Origin: Bradyrhizobium sp. 1
GTDB lineage: Bacteria > Pseudomonadota > Alphaproteobacteria > Rhizobiales > Xanthobacteraceae
DNA length: 64,000 nt
Assembly: GCF_023073315.1 (NCBI RefSeq)
Contig: NZ_JADPJH010000022.1
Coordinates: 617,917 to 681,916, forward strand
Direction of reading: 5' to 3'
A model generated the notes under the pieces. That model saw nothing but the letters and a program-made list of their open reading frames with translations, made no database searches and was not told the DNA's origin. This document shows positions 18,723-26,116 of the stretch, piece after piece; positions within the stretch are counted from its first letter, which is position 1, and each line of letters starts with the position of its first letter. The position numbers and the translations under genes are program-made.

Positions 18723-18986
18723 CTAATTTTGTCGTTTGCCGCGCTGGACTTGCGAGCCGCGCAAATACGCGCCGATCGCGGTCGCCCTGACGGTCGCCTG
18801 CTTCATCTCGCCTTCGATCTCCGCGCGTTCCCGCAAGAGACCACGACGAGTCGTGTCGACGTCGTCGAGCAGCCCTAGCAATTGCTTGCGGTCGCCGCCT
18901 TTGGCGGTCGCGGCTCGTGCCACCAGCCGCTGGAGCCGGCGCAGCAGCGCCTCTCCGGCAGCGCTCGCTTTTTCACCTGGCATCAC
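18723..18986 (-). CDS. Small helical flagellar-cluster protein, 87 residues
   Basis: A short, strongly charged helical protein (RRLQRLVARAATAKGGDRKQ, DDVDTTRRGLLRERAEIEGE). It sits exactly between flgE and the FlgN-like gene: its start codon directly follows the flgE stop, and its stop is 6 bp from the next gene. It may be a second chaperone or a FliJ-like export helper. I do not recognise a named family. Confidence 0.7.
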   Translation of the reverse strand: MMPGEKASAAGEALLRRLQRLVARAATAKGGDRKQLLGLLDDVDTTRRGLLRERAEIEGEMKQATVRATAIGAYLRGSQVQRGKRQN

Positions 18987-20252
18987 TCACCTCATCGCCG
19001 AGATCAGGGTGTCGTACATCTTGTTGACGGTGGAGATGACCTGGGATGCGGCGGAATAGGCCTGCTGCGCCGAGATCATGCTCGAGAACTGGCTGGAGGT
19101 GTCGGTGGTCGAGGATTCCAGCTCGCTGCCGTAGACCGTGCCGGCGCCGTTCTCGCCGGAAGCCTGCAACGCGGCGTTACCCGAGGTCACGGTCGCCGAG
19201 TAGAGGCCGTCGCTGGCGGCGGAGAGGCCGTTCGGATCCGCAAAGGTCGCCACCGCGATCTTGTAGATTGCGACGGTCTCGCCGTTGGAATAGGTGGCGT
19301 CGACCACGCCGTTCTTGCCGATCGAGACACTGGACAGCTTGCCGTAGGACAGGCCGTCGGAATCGATGCTGGTGACGTTGACCGACGGCGTGGTCTCACC
19401 GGAGGCGTATTGCGTCAGGCCATCGGTGCCGCCGACCGTGCCGAGGTTCATCGTGATGGTGCTGTCGGCGGCGCCGTCGGTCCAGCCCGTGACCGCAACG
19501 GTTGCCGGGCTCGGGCTGGTGCTGGCCAGCGAGCCGTCGCTATTGAAAGTGATGGCGATCGTGCCGGACGCCGTGCCTGTCGCGGTCGTGGTATCCGACG
19601 ACGTCGTCGGATTGGCAAAGCTCGCACTCCAGGCGTTGGTACCGGTCTTGGTCCAGGTGATCTGCATCGTGTTTGCGGCACCGAGAGAGTCATACGCCGT
19701 CATCGAGCTGGTATAGGTGTCGCCAGTGGCGGCATCCGACGGCAGATTGGCCGCGATCGTGGTCTTGGTCGTCGCGCTGCCGCTGGTCGAGGCGATCTGG
19801 GTGTTGATGGCGGAAAGATTGCTGGCCGATTCGCTGCCGACGACATTGCCGTCCGCGTCGGTGCGCCATCCCTCCAGATAGCTTCCGTTGTTCTCGAGGT
19901 AGCCGGCATTGTCGATCGTGAAGGCGCCGTTGCGGGTATAGGACGTGATGCCGCCGGATGTGGCGCTATTCACCACGAAGAAGCCCGTCCCCTGGATCGC
20001 AACGTCAGTGGCGTTGGAGGTCGTGGCCAAGAGACCCTGCTGGGTGATGTTGGCCCGGCCCGCGACGGTGACGCCGCCGGACGCGTAGGAGGTCGTGTTG
20101 CTCGACGCGGTCACCAGCGCGTCGAACATTGCCGACGTCGTCTTGTAGCCGGTCGTATCGGAGTTGGCGATGTTGTCGCTGATCATCGACAAAGACTGGC
20201 TCTGGGCGCTGAGGGCCGAGATCGCTGAGGACAATGCACCGGTGAGACTCAT
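18987..20252 (-). CDS. flgE: FlgE, flagellar hook protein
   Basis: 421 residues. The N terminus has the axial-protein signature (LSAQSQSLSMISDNIANSDT, then TGYKTTSAMF), followed by GFFVVNSATSGGITSYTRNG and the hook-core block TSSMTAYDSLGAANTMQITW. The C terminus ends in QFSSMISAQQAYSAASQVIS and TVNKMYDTLI. FlgE polymerises into the hook. It follows flgD by 32 bp, the usual order. Confidence 0.95.
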   Translation of the reverse strand: MSLTGALSSAISALSAQSQSLSMISDNIANSDTTGYKTTSAMFDALVTASSNTTSYASGGVTVAGRANITQQGLLATTSNATDVAIQGTGFFVVNSATSGGITSYTRNGAFTIDNAGYLENNGSYLEGWRTDADGNVVGSESASNLSAINTQIASTSGSATTKTTIAANLPSDAATGDTYTSSMTAYDSLGAANTMQITWTKTGTNAWSASFANPTTSSDTTTATGTASGTIAITFNSDGSLASTSPSPATVAVTGWTDGAADSTITMNLGTVGGTDGLTQYASGETTPSVNVTSIDSDGLSYGKLSSVSIGKNGVVDATYSNGETVAIYKIAVATFADPNGLSAASDGLYSATVTSGNAALQASGENGAGTVYGSELESSTTDTSSQFSSMISAQQAYSAASQVISTVNKMYDTLISAMR

Positions 20253-20284
20253 GATGAAAACTCCGAGGAAATCAGGACAAGAGA

Positions 20285-20953
20285 TCAGGACGTGACGCCG
20301 AGGATATTGGCGGCGCTGACAGAGACACCGTTCACCGTGAGCGAAGGCGTGGATGTCGAGGTGTCGATGCCAGTCACCGTGCCGGTGACGGTCGTGTAAT
20401 TGAGGACTGAGTTTCCGGCGGAGTCAGTCGCGGTCACCGCGATGGTGTACTTGCCGCCGTCCGAGAGCTGGTTGCCGCTGGAGTCCTTGCCGTCCCAGGT
20501 AAAGCTGTTGGAGCCGGAATTGCCCGCGCCGGTTCCGGTGTAAACGACGTTGCCGGAAGAATCCGAGATGCTGACCGAGACATTCGAAGCGGCCGAGGAC
20601 AGCGAGTAGCCGAACGTCGCCGAGCCGCTGCTCAAGGTCGACGTGTCGGTCTTCGCCTCGACGGTGTGACCGATATAGTTCACCGAGTTGAGCGTCACGA
20701 GGCTCGAGAACGAGCTCGCCAGCGACGACATGTTGGAGTTGATCGACTGCTGCTGGGTGAAATTGGCGTAGGAGGTGAGCTGGTTGATGAAATCAGTGGT
20801 CGAGGTCGCGTTCAGCGGATCCTGGTTCTGCAGCTCGCTGACAAGCAGGCTCAGGAAGTCGCTGGAGGTCAGCGACGAGCTGGACGATGTGCTCGAGGAC
20901 GACGACGTCGTCGTGGTCGCAGTCGCTGCAGAACTCGTGGCGGAAACGGTCAT
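20285..20953 (-). CDS. flgD: FlgD, hook-assembly scaffold
   Basis: 222 residues. The N-terminal part carries FLSLLVSELQNQDPLNATST and NQLTSYANFTQQQSINSNM, the conserved FlgD capping segment. A Ser-rich linker precedes it and an Ig-like FlgD domain follows (FTWDGKDSSGNQLSDGGKYT). FlgD caps the growing hook and is later replaced by FlgK. Confidence 0.94.
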   Translation of the reverse strand: MTVSATSSAATATTTTSSSSSTSSSSSLTSSDFLSLLVSELQNQDPLNATSTTDFINQLTSYANFTQQQSINSNMSSLASSFSSLVTLNSVNYIGHTVEAKTDTSTLSSGSATFGYSLSSAASNVSVSISDSSGNVVYTGTGAGNSGSNSFTWDGKDSSGNQLSDGGKYTIAVTATDSAGNSVLNYTTVTGTVTGIDTSTSTPSLTVNGVSVSAANILGVTS

Positions 20954-21287
20954 CAGAAACTCCGGCTTTCCTGCGCGAGCAGCGACCAGATGTCGGTCGG
21001 CGGCGCTTGAAATCTGTGTGCTGATGAAACGGGTGGGCGCGCGGATTCAGGCGAGGATTCACGCGCGTAAAAACGGCTTTCGACACGGCAAAATCTGCCG
21101 CGTGCGCGCGTTGGAAGAGCGGTGATTTCAGCGTTGGGAGAGCGGAGGCTTCCACAGCGTCATGGCCGGGCTTGTCCCGGCCATCCACGACCTGCTGCGC
21201 AGCACGAAGAACGTGGATGCCGCCCGGGACAAGCCCGGGCATGACGACGTCTCACAATATTTGATATTCGATCTCGGAAAGAGCCGC
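20954..21287. other. Intergenic region upstream of flgD
   Basis: 334 bp with no convincing gene. The distal third is a palindromic repeat (21158-21246). The part next to flgD should hold its leader, but I cannot point to a clear sigma-54 or sigma-28 promoter. Confidence 0.55.
21158..21246. repeat. Palindromic dispersed repeat of the CGTCATGGCCGGGCTT type
   Basis: The left arm CGTCATGGCCGGGCTTGTCC starts at 21158 and the right arm, ending GGGACAAGCCCGGGCATGACG, closes at 21246. They are near-perfect reverse complements, with inner arms around CATCCACG and CGTGGATG. This is one of the commonest intergenic repeats of Bradyrhizobium. It lies between flgD and the 90-residue gene. Confidence 0.8.
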
Positions 21288-21560
21288 TCAGCTCTCCGCC
21301 GTCTCGCCTTCGGTGCGCGGCTCGGCGGTGTCGCTCTTCATTTTCGCGGCCGCAGCGACGATGCGATCGGCGAGGCCCGCAGGCGCGCGGACCGCAGGTG
21401 CGGTGAGCGCGAGGCGCAAGGCGCGCGCCTCTTCCAGCAGGGCTTGCGCGGCAGGCGATTGCACCAGCAGCTGTTCGGCGGGCACACGTCGATCGTCAGG
21501 CCAGAGGGAGAGATCCTCGCCCAGCCGATCGATCAATTCCTCAAACTCGGTGACGTCCAT
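21288..21560 (-). CDS. Hypothetical acidic protein, 90 residues
   Basis: It starts MDVTEFEELIDRLGEDLSLW followed by PDDRRVPAEQL, then LLEEARALRLALTAPAV. Proteins of this pattern (Phe-x-x-Leu-[IL]-Asp-x-x-Gly-x-Asp-Leu-x-x-Trp-Pro) are, as I recall, often encoded next to ECF sigma factor genes in rhizobia. Here the ECF gene lies about 3.3 kb away on the same strand, beyond fliS-fliD-fliC. It is cytosolic, has no membrane helix, and I cannot assign a function. Confidence 0.65.
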   Translation of the reverse strand: MDVTEFEELIDRLGEDLSLWPDDRRVPAEQLLVQSPAAQALLEEARALRLALTAPAVRAPAGLADRIVAAAAKMKSDTAEPRTEGETAES

Positions 21561-21731
21561 CGCCTGCCGGTCCCGCCTCGGTCAGGCCCGTCATAAAGCA
21601 ATGCAGGCGCGGCGGAAACCGGATTTCGGCTGTTACTGGCGCCAAAACCGCCCGCAGCACTACGGAAAGCGGCCAAATCGCCGGCCGCACCCATTGCCGC
21701 CCCTCCCCGCGTCGCGCAGAACCAGGTTGCG

Positions 21732-22163
21732 TCACCCCTTGCGGGCCGAATCGGCCGGCGCGGCCTTGCCGCCGCGCACCGTCGCATCGACGTGCTCCCA
21801 TGCCTCCCGCAGCTCGGTCAACCCGGCAATGATGCGGCGAAAGCTCTCGCGGGCGTACGGCCGGCCATAGGCCTTGTGGCTCGCCAGGATCAGGGTGTTG
21901 TAGGTCTGGAACAGCCGCTCCGCCACCGCGCCGCCCTTGGCGAAATCGAGATTGTGGCCAAGCCCGCGCAAGATCGCGGTCGCCTTCATCAGATATTCGT
22001 GCCCCTCCTCGAAGCGCCGTGCCTCCTGCGCGGCGAGCGACTTCTGCAGGAAGGTGATCGCGCCGCCGAGCAGCATCGAAATCACCTTGAGCGGCGGCAC
22101 GCTGGTCGCGGCGCCCCGATAGGCCTGGTTGGCCATGTACGCCATCGGATTATGCATCATCAA
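21732..22163 (-). CDS. fliS: FliS, flagellin export chaperone
   Basis: 143 residues. The N terminus has NPMAYMANQAYRG, the helical core has PPLKVISMLLGGAITFLQKS, and the C-terminal half has LFQTYNTLILASHK. These correspond to the FliS four-helix bundle that binds the flagellin C terminus and blocks early polymerisation. Its start overlaps the fliD stop by 4 bases (ATGA). FliS is uncommon in the main flagellar systems of Rhizobiales, which rely on FlaF and FlbT. Confidence 0.85.
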   Translation of the reverse strand: MMMHNPMAYMANQAYRGAATSVPPLKVISMLLGGAITFLQKSLAAQEARRFEEGHEYLMKATAILRGLGHNLDFAKGGAVAERLFQTYNTLILASHKAYGRPYARESFRRIIAGLTELREAWEHVDATVRGGKAAPADSARKG

Positions 22164-23860
22164 CTACTCGAGCTGGAGTTAAGCAGGGCTTTGAGGTAGG
22201 TCAGTGTGTTGTTGGCGCTTTCGATCGCGGCCTGGTAGGCCGCATATTGCACCTGGAGTTGCGCCTGATAGGCGGACGCGGCGCTATCGATGTCGTCGAC
22301 CTTCTGCTGAAGCACGTTGTCGCGATCGGTCAGGTTCGTGATCAACGTCTGCAATGCGCCCGAGCTCGACGAGTAGGTCTTGGCGACCTGGTAGAGCTGC
22401 GTGGCAATGCCCTGGGTCGAGGTCACCGTGATCGACTGCGAGGTCGAGCCCGAATAGGTGAAGGCCATGCCGGCATAAGCGGTTCCGGTAGCGCCGAGGA
22501 TCGTGGTGCCGCTCACCATGAACAGCGAGGAATCGCCGCCGACGGAAGCGGCGGAGAGGTTTCCGTCCGAATCCACCGTGAGGTCGAGCGTGAAGGATTG
22601 CGGCGAGGTTCCGGTGTTGACGACACTGAGCTGGCTCGACGACGTCTTGGTCTGCGCCGACAGCAGCGTGGTGACGCCGCTCAGATTCGTGCTGAGGATC
22701 TCGGACAGCGTCGAGGTATCGAGCTCGAGCTCGTTCTTCTCGTTGAAGGACAGGCCGAGGTCGGCCATGGTGAGGCCGCCGACGGTGCTGTTGAGCGCGT
22801 TCTGGAGCGCGTCCATGATGTCGCGCATGGTGCCGTCGCCGAACAGCACGGCGCTCGAATCCGCCGTACCATCCGACCCGGTAGCCTGCTGCGCGATCAC
22901 CGCATCGCGATACGTGTTGTAATTGGTGACGAGGTTCCCGACCGCCGTCGTGATCTGGCTGGTGTCGGCCTCGATGCTGATGTTCAGCGTGGAGCCACTG
23001 GGCGTCGCCTGGAGCAGGTTGAACGTCACGCCCGTGAGCACGTCGGTGATATCGTTGGTATCCCGTGTCATCGAGATGCCGTCGAGGGCGAAGATCGCGG
23101 CCTGCGAGGTCTGAAGCACGTCGGCGAAGGCGCCGGTGCTGTCGGTCACGCCGAGCTTGTTCAGGATGTCGTCGCCGGTCGTGCTGGAATAGGTAATGTC
23201 GGCGGCATCCTCGGTTCCCGTCAGGACCATCTCGTAGGACCCGCTCGACACCTGCACGATCGAGGCCTGAACGTTGGTGGTCGAGGTCTGGGCATTGATG
23301 CTGTCGACGACGTCCTGGAGCGACATCGTGCTGGTGATTGAGATGTCGGACGCCGTGCCGCCATCGAGGCCGATGGAAAACGTACCGGAATAGCCGAGCT
23401 CGTCGGTCTGGCTCGACTGCGAGGTACCGACCACCTTCTGCGCGGTCGCGACTTGGCTGACCGTCAGCGTATGGTCGCCAGTCGCAGCGCCGTTGCTGAC
23501 CGACATCGATAGCGCGGAGGACGCGCTGACGTCGCCGGTCGAGCTGAGGGTCGCCGCGCGCGTGGCAAAGGCGTTGGTCGCCAGCGAATTGATGACGGAG
23601 GTCGCGAGCGAGGAAAGCCCGCTCGACAGCGTGGAAAGATTGGTCTGAAGCGTCGTGTAGGCGGTGATCTTGGCTTCGTTGTTGGTGATCGAAGTCGAGA
23701 TCGTCGTCGCCGCAACGAGCTTGGCGTTCACCGCCGCCGTGATCAGCGCGCTCCAGTCGACGCTGGTCGATGTCGTGGTCCCGGTCGTGGTGACCGACGA
23801 ACTGCTCGATGACGTCGAGGCGGTCGACGTGCTGCTGGTGCTCGAACTAACGCTGGTCAC
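22160..23860 (-). CDS. fliD: FliD, filament cap protein
   Basis: 566 residues. After a Ser/Thr-rich leader the conserved N-terminal part begins with SVDWSALITAAVNAKLVAAT. The middle includes LTVSQVATAQKVVG and FALDGISMTRDTNDITDVLT, the latter being the typical FliD block. The C terminus ends in coiled-coil ALQTLITNLTDRDNVLQQKV. FliD forms the pentameric or hexameric cap that guides flagellin folding. It lies between fliS and fliC in one operon direction. Confidence 0.92.
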   Translation of the reverse strand: MTSVSSSTSSTSTASTSSSSSSVTTTGTTTSTSVDWSALITAAVNAKLVAATTISTSITNNEAKITAYTTLQTNLSTLSSGLSSLATSVINSLATNAFATRAATLSSTGDVSASSALSMSVSNGAATGDHTLTVSQVATAQKVVGTSQSSQTDELGYSGTFSIGLDGGTASDISITSTMSLQDVVDSINAQTSTTNVQASIVQVSSGSYEMVLTGTEDAADITYSSTTGDDILNKLGVTDSTGAFADVLQTSQAAIFALDGISMTRDTNDITDVLTGVTFNLLQATPSGSTLNISIEADTSQITTAVGNLVTNYNTYRDAVIAQQATGSDGTADSSAVLFGDGTMRDIMDALQNALNSTVGGLTMADLGLSFNEKNELELDTSTLSEILSTNLSGVTTLLSAQTKTSSSQLSVVNTGTSPQSFTLDLTVDSDGNLSAASVGGDSSLFMVSGTTILGATGTAYAGMAFTYSGSTSQSITVTSTQGIATQLYQVAKTYSSSSGALQTLITNLTDRDNVLQQKVDDIDSAASAYQAQLQVQYAAYQAAIESANNTLTYLKALLNSSSSS

Positions 23861-23939
23861 TGTGGTGCCCGCTCCATCCCAGGAAGAACCGGGCCGGCAT
23901 CAAGCCGGCCCGGTATGACGGTCGTTCAGGCCTCGCGCC

Positions 23940-24764
23940 TTAGCCGAGCAGCTTGAGCAGATATTGCGGCATCTGGTTCGCCGCGGATTCGGCCGACACC
24001 GCGGCCTGGGTCTTTACTTCGGCGGAAGACAGCTTGGCCTGCTCGGATGCGATGTCGACGTCCTTGATCGCCGAGTTCGCGGACTGCAGGTTCTGGGTCT
24101 GGGTCGAGATCGAGTCGGACGAGAAGTTGAACCGCGATTCCTGCGCGCCGATGCTGGCGCGGGCGGCGGAGACGGTATCGATCGCGGTATCAAGGGTCGT
24201 CAGCGCCGAAGTCGCGTCCGACAGCGAGCTGACGTCGAGCGAGGATACGCCGAGCGACGACGCCGTCAGGTTCGACAGCGTGATGGTGATCGTGTCGGAG
24301 CCGGACGAACCGACCAGCACGGACACACCGGACGAAAACACGCTGGAACCGTCGAGCAGGCTCTGGCTGGAATAGCGCGTGCCGCTCGCGATCGAATCGA
24401 TTTCGCTCGTGAGCTGCGTGAATTCCGAGTTGATATAGGCGCGGCTGGAATCGGTCGTGGTGCCCGAGGCGGACTCGGAGGCCAGCGACTTCATACGCGC
24501 CAGGATGTCGGAGATGTTGGAGGCACCGCCGTCGGCGGTCTGGAGGATCGCGGTCGCCTGGGAGGCGTTGGTCGCGGCCTGCTGCAGCGTTGTGACGTCC
24601 GAGGAGATGCGGGTGGAGATCGCAAGGCCCGCGGCGTCGTCGGAAGCCGAGGTGATGCGCGAACCGCTCGACAGCTTCGCGAGCGAGCTGCTCTCCTGCG
24701 CCGAATTGATGTTGAGGTAACGGACCGCGGAGTTCGCGGCGGTGTTGGTGTTGATTGCGGGCAT
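23940..24764 (-). CDS. fliC: Flagellin
   Basis: 274 residues, a short flagellin. The N-terminal D0/D1 region (NSAVRYLNINSAQESSSLAK, LSSGSRITSASDDAAGLAIS) and the C-terminal D1/D0 region (RFNFSSDSISTQTQNLQSAN, SAANQMPQYLLKLLG) are conserved, with only a small variable domain between. The ATG at 24762-24764 has AGGAG 6 bases upstream. The small D2/D3 region suggests a thin filament. Many surface Ser/Thr residues could carry glycans, and glycan-type genes lie nearby. Confidence 0.95.
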   Translation of the reverse strand: MPAINTNTAANSAVRYLNINSAQESSSLAKLSSGSRITSASDDAAGLAISTRISSDVTTLQQAATNASQATAILQTADGGASNISDILARMKSLASESASGTTTDSSRAYINSEFTQLTSEIDSIASGTRYSSQSLLDGSSVFSSGVSVLVGSSGSDTITITLSNLTASSLGVSSLDVSSLSDATSALTTLDTAIDTVSAARASIGAQESRFNFSSDSISTQTQNLQSANSAIKDVDIASEQAKLSSAEVKTQAAVSAESAANQMPQYLLKLLG

Positions 24765-24905
24765 TGGAAGCTCCTGTGCTGATGGGCATGGCGTGCCGCA
24801 TCGTTGAAGACGATTGACGACGCAGACCGCAGCCCCGTCCGTTCGCTCAAACGGCGGAGTGCAAGGAGATCAGGCGCGGAAATTTTTGTGAGGCGATTTT
24901 TATGG

Positions 24906-25604
24906 TTAGCAATCGGTAAACGCGGTGCGGATGTCCCGCTCGTGCTTGCGCAACAGCTGCCGGAGCTGCTGGCGTCCGCGCTTGAGCAGCGACTCGACCG
25001 CGGCCACCGTGGTGTCCATCACCAGGGCGATCTCGCCGTTGCTCATGTTCTCGTGGTACGAGAAGATGACTGCGATGCGCTGCTGCTCCGGCAGGCGCTG
25101 CATCGCGAGCTCCAGCATGCCGTTCAGCTCGTTGCGCTCGATGATCTCCACGGCGCCGGGCTGACTGTCGGCGACTTCCGGCACCGTCTCGACGTTCTCG
25201 TTGCGGGGCTTGCGCCTGAGGTCGATGCAGCGGTTGGAGATGACGCGGTAGAGCCAGGTCGAGAATTTGGCGCGGCCGTGCTGCCAACGTCCGCGATGGC
25301 TCCAGATCTTGAGCATGGTGTCCTGCACTACGTCTTCGGCATCCGCCGCGTTGCCGACGATGCGCAGTGCGATCGCGTAGGCGCGATCGATATGACGCTC
25401 GACCAGCATGCGGAAGGCCGCCTCGTCGCCGGTCGCGAGCCTGTCCAGGAGTTCGCTGTCTTCATCAAAGACGAGATCGTCGCCGACAGGCACGCTGTCC
25501 GGCGCGAGCGGCGCCGACGGCATCATCGGCACGGTCGCGTCAGTCGGCACCGTCGTCGCGATCTCGGCCTCGGCGGGAGCCATGACATCAGCAGCGTAAC
25601 TCAT
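24906..25604 (-). CDS. ECF-type sigma-70 family factor
   Basis: 232 residues from ATG 25602-25604, with GGAG about 9 bases upstream; an in-frame start at 25676 is possible. After a variable acidic leader, region 2 reads GDEAAFRMLVERHIDRAYAI and DAEDVVQDTMLKIW. The region 4 helix-turn-helix is NGEIALVMDTTVAAVESLLK. It would direct RNA polymerase to a stress or surface regulon. No anti-sigma gene is adjacent; the 90-residue gene at 21288 is a possible partner. It ends 141 bp before the flagellin start, in the same direction. Confidence 0.88.
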   Translation of the reverse strand: MSYAADVMAPAEAEIATTVPTDATVPMMPSAPLAPDSVPVGDDLVFDEDSELLDRLATGDEAAFRMLVERHIDRAYAIALRIVGNAADAEDVVQDTMLKIWSHRGRWQHGRAKFSTWLYRVISNRCIDLRRKPRNENVETVPEVADSQPGAVEIIERNELNGMLELAMQRLPEQQRIAVIFSYHENMSNGEIALVMDTTVAAVESLLKRGRQQLRQLLRKHERDIRTAFTDC

Positions 25605-26116
25605 CCCGCAATCTCCAACCCGCAATGCCGGCGGCGCATATGCCACACGGCTTCCAAGCGTTGAACGCGAGGCCAAAACAATCCAGGCGAAGAATTTTTG
25701 TTATTTTTCAAGATGTTAGCCGGTATCTTTTGCCGAGTATCGGGCAATAATTGCCGACTGCGCGATGCTCCCGCGCCTTACACCAGCAATCATCACATCG
25801 TCTCGCGCCATGGCGGATCATCCATCCTGAACAGATGTACTCGGGAGAAAACGCTGACATTACGCGGCACTAGGTGATCGAACACGACACGCGCGCCGCG
25901 CGTGAAGACACGATTGTTTCCGAGTGTGAATGAACGCGAGACGACTTCTGCACTCGGCAATTTTTTCCGAATCACCTTTTTCGAACCTAGCGATTTTTTT
26001 GAATCTGTCAGTCGCGACGAACGCGTTTTTGAATCACGCGTGATTTTTTTTCGCATCTGTGGCGCCTGACTCCACGCATACGCGCGTTAATCCTCGTGTG
26101 GACGGGGAATTGCAGC
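25605..26116. other. AT-rich intergenic region with poly-T tracts
   Basis: About 510 bp, much richer in A+T than its surroundings, with several T runs of 6-8 bases around 25965-26050. It lies between the divergent ECF gene and the glycan-type genes. The one longish frame here (25793-26056, minus) is very basic and shows no family features, so I do not call it. The region should hold both promoters. T-rich tracts of this kind could bind MucR/Ros-type or nucleoid proteins, which is inference. Confidence 0.6.

Noticed and set aside
20954..21287. CRISPR-like repeat structure
   Set aside because: The inverted sequences are one palindromic dispersed repeat, not evenly spaced direct repeats with spacers.
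25793..26056. 87-codon minus-strand frame in the AT-rich gap
   Set aside because: Very basic, no recognisable ribosome site and no family pattern; it overlaps the likely promoter region.
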